DNA of 64,000 nucleotides from Ralstonia sp. SET104 (GTDB lineage: Bacteria; Pseudomonadota; Gammaproteobacteria; Burkholderiales; Burkholderiaceae): contig NZ_BHVX01000016.1 of assembly GCF_003851545.1 (NCBI RefSeq), positions 1 to 64,000 of the forward strand. The letters run 5' to 3'. The notes under the pieces are model-generated. The model was given only the letters and a program-made list of their open reading frames with translations. It ran no database searches and was not told the origin of the DNA. Each line of letters starts with the position of its first letter. Positions within the stretch are counted from its first letter, which is position 1. The translations under genes and the position numbers were made by a program. This document shows, in pieces, positions 1-10,530 of this stretch.

Positions 1-100
1 AAAGCCCCCGGTTTCTGGCCTGTGCCAGAGCCTGGGCGGTCGGCCCGTCCGGGGACGTCGTCAGACGCATGTGGCGCCGGCCAAACACCTAACGATAACG

Positions 101-1690
101 ATGCAGGATTTCTGGCATGCGGCATCAGCCCAGCTCGAGAGTGAGCTGACGCCGCAACAATTCAAGACGTGGATCAAGCCGCTGACGCCGCTGTCGTTTG
201 ACGAGCAGGCATGCACGCTGCGGATAGCCGCGCCCAACCGTTTCAAGCTCGACTGGGTCAAGAGCCAGTTCTCGGGCCGCATCCAGTCGCTCGCGTGCGA
301 CTACTGGGAGATGACGGTCGACGTGCAGTTCGTGCTCGACCCGACCGCCGGGCAGCGCCAGGCGGCCCTGCAGCCGGCGCTCGCACCGGTACCGATGCAG
401 CCTGTGGGGGCGCTATCGATTCAACCTCGGCAGGCCATGTCGACTGGCGGCGGTGTTGCGCATGAGGCCGCGACCGTGCGCCCAGCGCCGTCGATGTACC
501 GCGAAACCGCGCTCGCTACGGCCAGCCATGTTGCCGCCGATATCGACGTGCCCGTGATGGATGCCGCCGAGGTCAGTGCACAGTCGTACCGCGTGCCGCC
601 GCAAGCGCCCGCCGTGGTCGCGCGTCCGGCCGCGCCGCCGCAGGCGCCCGTGGACGACTCGGTGCACGAGCGCTCGCGCCTGAACCAGATCCTCACGTTC
701 GACAACTTCGTCACCGGTAAGGCCAACCAGTTGGCGCGTGCCGCCGCCATCCAGGTCGCCAACAACCCGGGCAAGTCGTACAACCCGCTGTACCTGTACG
801 GCGGCGTGGGCCTGGGCAAGACGCACCTGATTCACGCCATCGGCAACTTCATGCTGATGGAGAACCCGCGCGCGCGCATCCGCTACATCCACGCAGAACA
901 ATACGTTTCTGACGTAGTGAAGGCTTACCAGCGCAAGGCGTTTGATGATTTCAAGCGCTACTACCACTCGCTTGATCTGTTGCTGATCGATGACATTCAG
1001 TTCTTCTCGGGCAAGAACCGCACGCAGGAAGAATTCTTCTACGCGTTCGAGGCGCTGATCGCCAACCGCGCGCAGGTCATCATCACCAGCGATACCTATC
1101 CGAAGGAGATCACCGGCATTGACGACCGTTTGATCTCGCGCTTCGACTCCGGGCTGACGGTAGCCATCGAGCCGCCCGAGCTGGAGATGCGCGTTGCGAT
1201 TCTGATGAAGAAGGCGCAGGCCGAGAACGTGACCGTGCCCGAAGAGGTGGCCTTCTTCGTGGCCAAGCATCTGCGCTCGAACGTGCGTGAGCTGGAAGGC
1301 GCACTGCGCAAGATCCTGGCGTACTCAAACTTCCACGGCAAAGAGATCACGATCGAGGTCACGCGCGAGGCGCTGAAAGACCTGCTGACGGTGCAGAACC
1401 GCCAGATCTCGGTGGAGAACATCCAGAAGACCTGCGCGGATTTCTACAACATCAAGGTCGCCGACATGTACTCCAAGAAGCGGCCGGCCAACATCGCGCG
1501 CCCGCGCCAGATCGCCATGTATCTGGCCAAAGAGCTCACGCAGAAGAGCCTGCCGGAAATCGGCGAACTCTTTGGCGGACGCGACCACACCACCGTGCTG
1601 CATGCCGTGCGCAAGATCGCCGACGAGCGCACGAAAGACGCCCAACTCAACCACGAGTTGCACGTGCTGGAGCAAACGCTCAAGGGTTGA
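101..1690 (+). CDS. dnaA: Chromosomal replication initiator protein DnaA
   Basis: DnaA binds DnaA boxes at oriC, oligomerises with ATP and opens the origin. The 529-residue product starts [11 protein letters not shown], the usual beta-proteobacterial N-terminus; an in-frame GTG at 71 would add ten residues with no family resemblance, so the ATG at 101 is preferred. Domain I (about residues 1-85) is followed by a long Pro/Ala/Val-rich linker to about residue 190. The AAA+ domain follows, with Walker [10 protein letters not shown] near residue 234 and Walker [11 protein letters not shown] near residue 293. The C-terminal DNA-binding domain carries [11 protein letters not shown] near residue 492. 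It is followed by a hairpin terminator and then dnaN, the canonical order. The origin upstream lies outside the window or is only partly included. Confidence 0.98.
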   Translation: MQDFWHAASAQLESELTPQQFKTWIKPLTPLSFDEQACTLRIAAPNRFKLDWVKSQFSGRIQSLACDYWEMTVDVQFVLDPTAGQRQAALQPALAPVPMQPVGALSIQPRQAMSTGGGVAHEAATVRPAPSMYRETALATASHVAADIDVPVMDAAEVSAQSYRVPPQAPAVVARPAAPPQAPVDDSVHERSRLNQILTFDNFVTGKANQLARAAAIQVANNPGKSYNPLYLYGGVGLGKTHLIHAIGNFMLMENPRARIRYIHAEQYVSDVVKAYQRKAFDDFKRYYHSLDLLLIDDIQFFSGKNRTQEEFFYAFEALIANRAQVIITSDTYPKEITGIDDRLISRFDSGLTVAIEPPELEMRVAILMKKAQAENVTVPEEVAFFVAKHLRSNVRELEGALRKILAYSNFHGKEITIEVTREALKDLLTVQNRQISVENIQKTCADFYNIKVADMYSKKRPANIARPRQIAMYLAKELTQKSLPEIGELFGGRDHTTVLHAVRKIADERTKDAQLNHELHVLEQTLKG

Positions 1691-1748
1691 CCGCAGGATG
1701 GTCACGAGAGCGCATGGCAACGCCATTCGCCTTGAATCAAGCCTCCAT

Positions 1749-1778
1749 AGACGCCCGCTCCAATGCGGGCGTCTTTTC
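1749..1778 (+). terminator. Terminator after dnaA
   Basis: A perfect 10-bp stem (AGACGCCCGC, loop tccaat, GCGGGCGTCT) runs straight into a T-run. It lies 58 bp past the dnaA stop and fits an intrinsic terminator or attenuator separating dnaA from the dnaN promoter. Confidence 0.8.
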
Positions 1779-1837
1779 ATGCACAATAGACACATTTGCC
1801 GCGCGCGTGACGCTATCCAGCGCCCCCTTTTTTGCGG

Positions 1838-1884
1838 TATAATTTGTGATTAACCCCTTGATTTTCAACAACTTTGGGTTAATC
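1838..1884 (+). promoter_or_regulatory. dnaN promoter -10 box and downstream inverted repeat
   Basis: A perfect TATAAT lies at 1838-1843 with no convincing -35 at ideal spacing. Five bases after it begins a 9-bp perfect inverted repeat, GATTAACCC (1848-1856) and GGGTTAATC (1876-1884), with a 19-bp spacer that itself can fold (TTGA ttt TCAA). The repeat would lie at the transcription start or in the 5' leader, about 80 bp ahead of the dnaN ATG. It could be an operator or a leader stem; which one is inference. Confidence 0.5.
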
Positions 1885-1966
1885 GCGAATGCTCCTGCTG
1901 GCAGCGGCCCTTGTGGCCTGGACTGGGGCGCGCGCGGTGTCACCTCTCAAGCCAAGGATCGCCTTC

Positions 1967-3082
1967 ATGCAATTGGTCAAAACCTCGCGAGACAACCTGC
2001 TGCGTCCGCTGCAAATCGTGAGCGGCATCGTGGAACGCCGACACACGCTGCCCATCCTGGCCAATCTGCTCATCACCAAGAAGGGTGAACGGGTTTCCTT
2101 CCTGTCCACCGACATCGAAATCCAGATCACCACGCACGCCGATTGCGGCGCCGGCACCGGCGATGTGGCCACCACTGTGGCCGCCCGCAAGTTGGTCGAC
2201 ATCCTGCGTGCGATGCCCGACGGCGAAGTCGCCCTCACGCTCAACGACAAGCGCATGACGGTGCAATCCGGCAAGAGCCGCTTTGCGCTGCAGACGCTGG
2301 CCGCCGAAGAATTCCCCACGGTGGCAGAGGCGACCGACTTCGGCGCGCGCATCACGCTGCCGCAGAAGACGCTCAAGCACCTGCTGGCGATGGTGCATTT
2401 TGCGATGGCCCAGCAGGACATCCGCTACTACCTGAACGGCATGTTGCTGGTGGTGGACGGCAAGCAAGTCATGGCCGTTGCCACCGACGGCCACCGCCTG
2501 GCGTACTGCGGCGTGGAAACGGGCGAACAACCCGCAGGCGCCGGTGGCCGCCACGAAGTCATCATCCCGCGCAAGACCATTCTTGAGCTGCAACGCCTGC
2601 TGGAAGACGTGGACGATCCCGTCTCGGTGCAACTGGCGTCGAACCAGGTCAAGTTCACCTTCGGCAATATCGAGCTGATCTCCAAGCTGGTCGAAGGCAA
2701 GTTCCCGGATTTCCAGCGCGTGATCCCGAAGGGTTACCGCAACAGCTTCACGATCGACCGCACGTTCTTGCAAAGCGCACTGCAACGTACGGCCATCCTG
2801 ACCACCGACAAGTTCAAGGGCGTGCGCTGCATGCTCGACACCAACGTCCTGAAGATCAGCTCGACCAACGCTGACCAGGAAGAGGCGCAGGAAGAACTCG
2901 AAATCGACTACCAGGGCGATGCGCTGGATATCGGCTTCAACGTCACCTACCTGCTGGACGTGCTGGCCAACCTCAAGGCCGAAAAGGTGCAGGTGAGCCT
3001 GGGCGACTCCAACTCGAGCGCGCTCATCACCCTGCCCGACGACGACACCTTCAAGTACGTCGTCATGCCGATGCGCATTTGA
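1967..3082 (+). CDS. dnaN: DNA polymerase III beta subunit (sliding clamp)
   Basis: This is the ring-shaped processivity clamp of DNA polymerase III. The ATG at 1967 gives 371 residues beginning MQLVKTSRDNLLRPL, the normal start and a typical family length. A longer in-frame reading from 1889 adds 26 residues that do not resemble the family and runs into the leader. Three clamp domains of about 120 residues each can be followed, including the NYLNG-type segment (RYYLNGML) and the C-terminal VVMPMRI end that closes beta clamps. It sits between dnaA and gyrB and has its own apparent promoter and a terminator behind it. Confidence 0.98.
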   Translation: MQLVKTSRDNLLRPLQIVSGIVERRHTLPILANLLITKKGERVSFLSTDIEIQITTHADCGAGTGDVATTVAARKLVDILRAMPDGEVALTLNDKRMTVQSGKSRFALQTLAAEEFPTVAEATDFGARITLPQKTLKHLLAMVHFAMAQQDIRYYLNGMLLVVDGKQVMAVATDGHRLAYCGVETGEQPAGAGGRHEVIIPRKTILELQRLLEDVDDPVSVQLASNQVKFTFGNIELISKLVEGKFPDFQRVIPKGYRNSFTIDRTFLQSALQRTAILTTDKFKGVRCMLDTNVLKISSTNADQEEAQEELEIDYQGDALDIGFNVTYLLDVLANLKAEKVQVSLGDSNSSALITLPDDDTFKYVVMPMRI

Positions 3083-3109
3083 CGCACCGCTGCACCCAGA
3101 GCAAGACGA

Positions 3110-3147
3110 GGGGCTGGATCGTAACGATCCGCCCCTTCGCCGTTTTT
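3110..3147 (+). terminator. Terminator after dnaN
   Basis: GGGGC-T-GGATCG pairs with CGATCC-GCCCC around a taa loop (3110-3135, one bulged T). A TTCGCC spacer and a five-T run follow. It is a plausible intrinsic terminator between dnaN and gyrB. Confidence 0.65.
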
Positions 3148-3171
3148 AAGCAACCCCGCTGTGTGCGCTGA

Positions 3172-5748
<2,577 letters not shown>

Positions 5749-5765
5749 GGGCTAGCCTCTGTGAG

Positions 5766-5799
5766 AAAAACGCCGAGATTTAGTCTCGGCGTTTTTTTT
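5766..5799 (+). terminator. Terminator after gyrB
   Basis: AAAAACGCCGAGA, loop tttag, TCTCGGCG and eight T residues form a textbook intrinsic terminator. The A-run on the left side could also serve transcription from the other strand. Confidence 0.92.
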
Positions 5800-5953
5800 C
5801 GGCGGTGACCTTCTCGGATCATTCTTGAGCGGTGCTCTGGTTGGGTACCTATTCTTCATTATCTAGTGACCCCTCTTTGAGGGGGGGATTTTCCATCCAC
5901 GTTATGCAGGCTTTGTCCACCACCTTGAAGGTGGGCAACTGCGCTCAAATAGG

Positions 5954-6787
5954 ATGCTTGCAGACCTCCACATACGTTCGCCCAATACCGACCAAGCTAG
6001 CGTGCTCAGTGCGGACACGCCGATTGCGCTACTCATCGACGCACTCCAAGAATCAGACAAAGACCACGAAAAGTCATCGTGGGCGGAAACGTGGGGGCTC
6101 GGTCTCTCCTTGTCGCTGATGGCAATTGGTTTCTGCGCATATCTTGTCCACGACCACCTGTGGAAGCAGCCTTTTTTGGTTTTCTTCGCATTAGGGGCGA
6201 TGGTTGTTGGAGAGATTGGTGCAGTCATCTGCTCGTTCTCAGGTGCGAGAACTACTTGGGCAGAGCTCAAGCGGTTTGACCATGAAATGCTTTCCGGCGC
6301 GGCGAAACGCTTGAGCAATCGTTATGTGCTCGCTAAGCGCATCGCCGAGCGCTTTGACGAGAAGCAGATCGCTTTCGCTAAGGACTATTTGCAGTCTGTC
6401 TGCGCGCACATGCGCTCAAGAATTGGGTTGATGATTGGCGCGTTAGACAAGGTGGGAATCATCCCCCTCGCCGTGTCGTCATTGGTGGCATTGGTGAAGG
6501 TTTACGGCAACGGCGCATTCGCGGGAGTTTGGTATGCGGGTGCCTTTGTCTTGCTGTTGTTCTATGTTGGCTCGATGAAAATGCTGGGTACTGCATACAC
6601 GATTGAGCGGTTCGTCGTTGTACTGACCCATGCGGAAGGCTATGCGCTTGAGCGCTCCGCATCAAAAAGCAAGCACAGGACACGCTGTCAAACGAAGAAG
6701 CCGCCCAAGGGCGGCTTCTTCAGATCATCAACAACCAATCAAGCTACTGCGCAGTTTCCTCCACCTTCTTCCGCGGCCCCCGACTAA
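5954..6787 (+). CDS. Predicted four-helix membrane protein of unknown function
   Basis: I do not recognise this 277-residue protein. Two hydrophobic segments lie near residues 48-65 (WGLGLSLSLMAIGFCAYLV) and 72-95. A charged cytoplasmic-type loop follows, with KRFDHEMLSGAAKRLSN and a YVLAKRIAERFDEKQ helix. Two more hydrophobic segments lie near 165-185 and 190-210. The last 50 residues are basic and Pro-rich and are encoded by DNA that forms a perfect terminator hairpin (6694-6721), so the annotated C-terminus may be read-through sequence. Only a weak ribosome site precedes the ATG, so the start is uncertain. Composition is less GC-biased than dnaA-gyrB, suggesting an acquired gene. Confidence 0.6.
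   Translation: MLADLHIRSPNTDQASVLSADTPIALLIDALQESDKDHEKSSWAETWGLGLSLSLMAIGFCAYLVHDHLWKQPFLVFFALGAMVVGEIGAVICSFSGARTTWAELKRFDHEMLSGAAKRLSNRYVLAKRIAERFDEKQIAFAKDYLQSVCAHMRSRIGLMIGALDKVGIIPLAVSSLVALVKVYGNGAFAGVWYAGAFVLLLFYVGSMKMLGTAYTIERFVVVLTHAEGYALERSASKSKHRTRCQTKKPPKGGFFRSSTTNQATAQFPPPSSAAPD
6694..6721. terminator. Bidirectional terminator inside the 3' end of the membrane-protein gene
   Basis: A 13-bp perfect stem, GAAGAAGCCGCCC aa GGGCGGCTTCTTC, sits between two convergent genes. It lies within the last ~95 bases of the plus-strand ORF and just beyond the stop codon of the minus-strand gene. T-runs are weak on both sides, so its strength as a terminator is inferred from stem stability. Confidence 0.6.
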
Positions 6788-7214
6788 ACCGCACCGACAA
6801 CGCCGCCCGGGCCGTATCCAACGCCTCGCCCTTGCCGGCCACCTTCAGGAAGGCATACCCTTCCAGCGAGGCCGTCATCAAGTCGCTACCCAGCGCCATT
6901 TGCGAGTCCTGCATTTTTTCGTAGAGCTTTCCAACGCGGAGCAGGCGAGGGCGCAGAGTATCAAAGGCGGCTAGGTCACGTTTGACTTCTGCAAGGTTGT
7001 AGTTCACTGCGAGTACGCCCGGGTTGTTGCTCAGTACTTCCACGGCTTTGCGGCAAAACGCTTCGGACTTGTCGCCCATCTTCGTGATCGTGCTGCGTTG
7101 TTCGATCGACAGATCAATCAGGCCAGCAAACTTGTCTTCCAGTGTCTTCAGCGCGGCGTCCACCGCAGTCAGGTCATTCGCGCTGAGTTGAAGCGAAATC
7201 AGGTTCTGTGACAT
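6744..7214 (-). CDS. Conserved small helical protein of unknown function
   Basis: The 156-residue protein from the ATG at 7214 begins MSQNLISLQLSANDLTAVD. It is almost entirely alpha-helical, with conserved-looking segments KMGDKSEAFCRKAVEVL, LRPRLLRVGKLYEKM and MALGSDLMTASLEGYAFLKV. I recall a widespread uncharacterised proteobacterial family with the same KMGDKSEAFCR and SD-M-A-EGY-LLKVAGK features, but no function is established. The longer in-frame start at 7310 adds residues unlike this family. It converges on the upstream membrane-protein gene and shares its terminator. Confidence 0.7.
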   Translation of the reverse strand: MSQNLISLQLSANDLTAVDAALKTLEDKFAGLIDLSIEQRSTITKMGDKSEAFCRKAVEVLSNNPGVLAVNYNLAEVKRDLAAFDTLRPRLLRVGKLYEKMQDSQMALGSDLMTASLEGYAFLKVAGKGEALDTARAALSVRFSRGPRKKVEETAQ

Positions 7215-7363
7215 TGCAATCCTTATCTTGGGGTAGGCAAGATCGCGCCGGGTCGACGCGACCGGGTGAGATTGGTCTGCCGTAATCCCCATAGCAAGGC
7301 TGGACACCACTTTTGACAGAAGCGAATTGCCTGCGTTTGGCGCAAATCGTCCCGTCGCGCTCC

Positions 7364-7780
7364 GATATTCAAGGCTGGAGAGCGAAGCTGAGACTGTCGA
7401 TCACGCGAGCCAAAGTCCTGAACTTGACCGTTCGGTTTCCGAGCTCGAATCGCCGAAAGCGGAATGCGGATCTCAAACCGGCGCATTCAAGTGTTTGAGG
7501 GCGAAAGTTTTGACCTCAGACCGGCGACTTCGATTGTCTGACAGCCGAGCTTGAGCTTCGCCTCGGCGATTTCGGATGTTCAACGCTGGAGGGCGGCCCT
7601 GAGACTATCGACTTGTCGGCCGTCTGAGACCGGAATGCGAGTCGTACGGCGCGGACTCCGGCCGTCAAAGAGCCCAGTGCCGCGGACAAAGTTTCGAAAT
7701 CGAGTGTTTGAGGTCCGTGCGTGAGTCTCAAACCACGACGCATCGGTCACTGCTATTCAACTGAGGGCGTATCCGGAGCA
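7364..7780. repeat. Non-coding stretch with a degenerate ~210-bp direct duplication
   Basis: The 567 bp between the genes at 7214 and 7782 has no credible gene. Two blocks about 208-212 bp apart resemble each other: TTCAAGGCTGGAGAGCG near 7369 against TTCAACGCTGGAGGGCG near 7577, both continuing into CTGAGACTRTCGA; and AAGTGTTTGAGG near 7490 against GAGTGTTTGAGG near 7702. Within each block, shorter units related to CTCARACCGGCG recur. This looks like an old, diverged tandem duplication of non-coding DNA. Short ORFs here are inconsistent between copies and are not annotated. Confidence 0.55.
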
Positions 7781-7781
7781 A

Positions 7782-8705
7782 CTACAGAGAGTCTTCTCCG
7801 CCGAACTCCGCTTCCTTGGCGGCAATCCGCCCTCGGAGCTCGTCGTTTCGCTGTTGGCCGTTCACACCGAAGTGAATGAGCCGATGGCACGTGGGGCAGA
7901 TGGCTCCAACGTACTTCGGGTGGTCCAAACCACCGTCGGAGAGGCGGTTGATGTGGTGGGGTTCGAGATATGGCGTGCCGTCGCTTTTGCGGTTGAATGG
8001 CGCGGGTTCTTCGCAGAGCTCGCAGTGTCCTTGCGCACGCGCCAGCACGTAGCGTTTCACTTGCGCACTGCGCTGGTACGCAATACGAGCAGTCTCTTTC
8101 GGGTCCGGGACGGGGGTGCCTGGCTGACAGGCCGCAATCGCGGCTTCCCTAAGTTTCGGAAAATCGCTTTGTCCTGCTTGGCCTGTGGCCGCAGAGTCGT
8201 TTGCGTCCGGCATATCGTCGAGCTCGCGTCGCAGCGTACTTGATACAGGGATCAACCGGAACACGATTACGTTGCGCTCCGATCCATTGCGGTCCAGGCC
8301 TCGCTCGATAGAGTGCGAGTCACAGGAGTATTCCCCTTTGTACTCGCAGGGCTTGCCCTTGCCCTTCATTTCAAAGACATGCAGCGCACGCCCGTCTTTT
8401 GCGTGTGACGCGACGGCGAGGTTGCCCTTGGTCATCTTCATGTCACCAAGCTGGCCTTCGCCGACATAGCTCAGATAACCGAACGCATCAAAGGCGTCGT
8501 GGTAGCCGTGCTGCGCACCGTTGCCGAAGAATAGGAAGATCGCGGGTGATTGCCGGGATGGCGCAATGCCGCTTTGGGCGCTTCCCCCAAATTTCCCGGT
8601 GATCTCTTCTCGGCGGCTGTAGGACTTCCCAACAACGAAGCTGGGAATCTCGATTGGTAGCGCATCGGCAGCCGCAGCGGCACCTTCGTCAACATTGGGC
8701 AGCAT
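7782..8705 (-). CDS. HNH endonuclease, probable McrA-like modification-dependent restriction enzyme
   Basis: The 307-residue protein has a C-terminal HNH nuclease module. Zinc-binding C228/C231 (CELC) and C270/C273 (CPTC) flank the core LEPHHINRLSDGG near residue 248, and CHRLIHFG completes the beta-beta-alpha-metal fold. The N-terminal ~150 residues (SYSRREEITGKFGGS, then FLFFGNGAQHGYHD, then HVFEMKGKGKPCEYKG) resemble, from memory, the SRA-like base-reading domain of ScoMcrA-type enzymes, which recognise methylated or phosphorothioated DNA. Together they suggest a type IV restriction enzyme. No methyltransferase is nearby, which fits a modification-dependent enzyme. It lies in the accessory segment after gyrB. 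Confidence 0.75.
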   Translation of the reverse strand: MLPNVDEGAAAAADALPIEIPSFVVGKSYSRREEITGKFGGSAQSGIAPSRQSPAIFLFFGNGAQHGYHDAFDAFGYLSYVGEGQLGDMKMTKGNLAVASHAKDGRALHVFEMKGKGKPCEYKGEYSCDSHSIERGLDRNGSERNVIVFRLIPVSSTLRRELDDMPDANDSAATGQAGQSDFPKLREAAIAACQPGTPVPDPKETARIAYQRSAQVKRYVLARAQGHCELCEEPAPFNRKSDGTPYLEPHHINRLSDGGLDHPKYVGAICPTCHRLIHFGVNGQQRNDELRGRIAAKEAEFGGEDSL

Positions 8706-9192
8706 GCAATCCCCCCGGATTGGCTGTAAATTTTTGTGCCCATTTTATGCCACGTTGCTAGGCTGCTTGGTCCAGTGCGTCCAGTGCGTCCAGTGCGATC
8801 AAGGCTGGCTGCATATTAAGGGTCAATAAATGGACCAGATTTTTCTGCTTTGACCCAAATGCGGTTGCGCAACATGACAAGTTGGACCCGGATGCCGCCA
8901 TGATTTCGGCGGCGTTCAGGAACACGCTGGAATTCGACCTGCTTCGGCGTGCTATCGATGAAGAAGGGCTCTCATCCGACGCCGCGCTGCGGAGGGTTGC
9001 CAGCAACGGCGTTTCATTCCTGGCTGGGGTTGAGTACAACCGGGACCGGATATCCACCATTTGCTCTCAGCCGTCGGACGGCAGTTGCGACCGGCGAACG
9101 GTCATATCGCACGCGTCATGGCTTTGTAACGGCGTCGAACTACGGTTGGCTCATCCGGTTGCTGTGTTCACAGCGCGATATGGAGGTACAGG
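8706..9192. other. Intergenic region with 9-bp tandem repeats
   Basis: No convincing gene lies in these 487 bp. GTCCAGTGC is repeated three times in tandem at 8770-8796. A 116-codon plus-strand ORF at 8882-9232 overlaps the start of the next gene, has no clear ribosome site and matches nothing I recognise; it may be a gene remnant. Confidence 0.5.
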
Positions 9193-10203
9193 ATGGACGA
9201 TCGACGCAAATTTTTGCGCAATTCAATGGTAATCGCCGGCGCCTTGGGCGTATCGCGAGCTAACGCGGCATCAACGGCAAACCAGGGGAATGAGGGCGAG
9301 CATGAGCATGGGCATCGTCGCCAGCAAAGCGAACTGAGCCGGCGCCTGAAAACCTTGACCGGAAATACGACCTGGACAAAGGTAGGCGAAGTGCCGATGA
9401 ACTTCAGGACGTTTCATCCGCAGGGGATGGTGAGGATCGGCAGTGTCTACTACATATCGTCGGTCGAAATCATCGTCGCGCCCGTCAAGTATCCGCAACC
9501 CGTGAACGGCTACGACCGCGATACCGGTGTGGGGCGAGGGCACCTGTTCAAGGTCGATCTCAACGGCAACCTGTTGGCTGACCTGCCAATCGGCGAGGGA
9601 AGCGTGTATCACCCAGGTGGCTGCGATTTTGACGGTCAGAACATCTGGGTGCCGGCGGCGGAATATCGCCCGAACAGCCGAGGGTTCATCTATCGTGTCG
9701 ATCCACTGTCACTCAGAGCAGTCAAGGTTCTTGAGTACCCCGATCATCTCGGAGGCTGCTCGCGCAACCCGGACGACAATTCAGTGCATGCGGTCAATTG
9801 GGGTTCGCGCGGTTTCTATCGATTTGAATTGAACCACTCGCAAACGGCAAGCCCGAGCGCTCTAATACCGCCAGCAGAACTCAAGAGAATAAATCACGAG
9901 TTTTATATTGATTACCAGGATAATAAATATCTCGGTCATCAGGAAATGCTTTATACCGGGTTGAATTCATATAAGGTCAACTCGTCGGCAGTGCCTTTCA
10001 ACCTCGGTGGCCTCGAGATTGTCGATCTTGAGACCAACTTGGCCGTTCATCAGGTTCCTATCAAGTTGTGGTCGCCGGTGACTGCGCGGGCGATGACGAA
10101 CAATCCGACCACGTTTGAACTGACCACCAATGGTGTGCGCGGCTACTTCATGCCTGACGACGACACCTCCGTTCTCTATATCTATGAAGCGGTAACTGCG
10201 TAG
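9193..10203 (+). CDS. Tat-exported protein, probable beta-propeller, unknown function
   Basis: The 336-residue product starts at an ATG preceded by GGAGG. It has a twin-arginine signal, DRRKFLRNS followed by a short hydrophobic stretch and an ANA cleavage site near residue 25, so it is probably exported folded to the periplasm. After a His/Glu-rich linker, the body has repeated beta-strand/turn segments of propeller type (GMVRIGSVYYIS, GHLFKVDLNGNLLADL, GGCDFDGQNIWVP, GFIYRVDPLSLRAV). It resembles uncharacterised secreted propeller families, and no catalytic residues can be assigned. DNA near 9880-9970 is clearly AT-rich for this genome, a sign of foreign origin. Confidence 0.7.
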   Translation: MDDRRKFLRNSMVIAGALGVSRANAASTANQGNEGEHEHGHRRQQSELSRRLKTLTGNTTWTKVGEVPMNFRTFHPQGMVRIGSVYYISSVEIIVAPVKYPQPVNGYDRDTGVGRGHLFKVDLNGNLLADLPIGEGSVYHPGGCDFDGQNIWVPAAEYRPNSRGFIYRVDPLSLRAVKVLEYPDHLGGCSRNPDDNSVHAVNWGSRGFYRFELNHSQTASPSALIPPAELKRINHEFYIDYQDNKYLGHQEMLYTGLNSYKVNSSAVPFNLGGLEIVDLETNLAVHQVPIKLWSPVTARAMTNNPTTFELTTNGVRGYFMPDDDTSVLYIYEAVTA

Positions 10204-10530
10204 CTGGCTCGCTCCGGGCCTGCCCTCACGCGGCGGCCCGGTTCTGCGGCCTGTGTCGCGCAGGCTCCGGTGTGTTGCATCTCCGCCATAGAGCGGGCTG
10301 GTGAAAGCCAATAACTACAGCAAGACGGTTCCCCGCGACGGGCGGGGTGCCGGTGCTGCAGCACCTGACTGCCCAACGGGCGCGCTGGCCCGATGGCGGT
10401 CTCTGCCTTCTATACGTGCCGGGTGAAGCAGACCCATTGCAACTGCTGTCAGACCAACACCGCACGCAGGCGGGGCACTTGGGCCGGTCTGCCATAATCG
10501 CGCCACTCAAGCTTTCGCCGCGCGCAATCC
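10204..10530. other. Intergenic region, no recognisable gene
   Basis: These 327 bp lie between the exported protein and the bestrophin-like gene. Several short overlapping ORFs occur on both strands but none has a ribosome site or recognisable product. No clear hairpin terminator or repeat was found. Confidence 0.4.

Noticed and set aside
1-100. oriC DnaA-box cluster before dnaA
   Set aside because: No TTATCCACA-like boxes are visible in the first 100 bases; the origin, if adjacent, lies outside the window.
7313-7743. Three short ORFs in the duplicated non-coding block
   Set aside because: Reading frames are not preserved between the two repeat copies, which argues against coding.
8882-9232. 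A 116-codon ORF upstream of the Tat-exported protein
   Set aside because: No ribosome site, overlaps the well-supported start at 9193 and shows no recognisable family.
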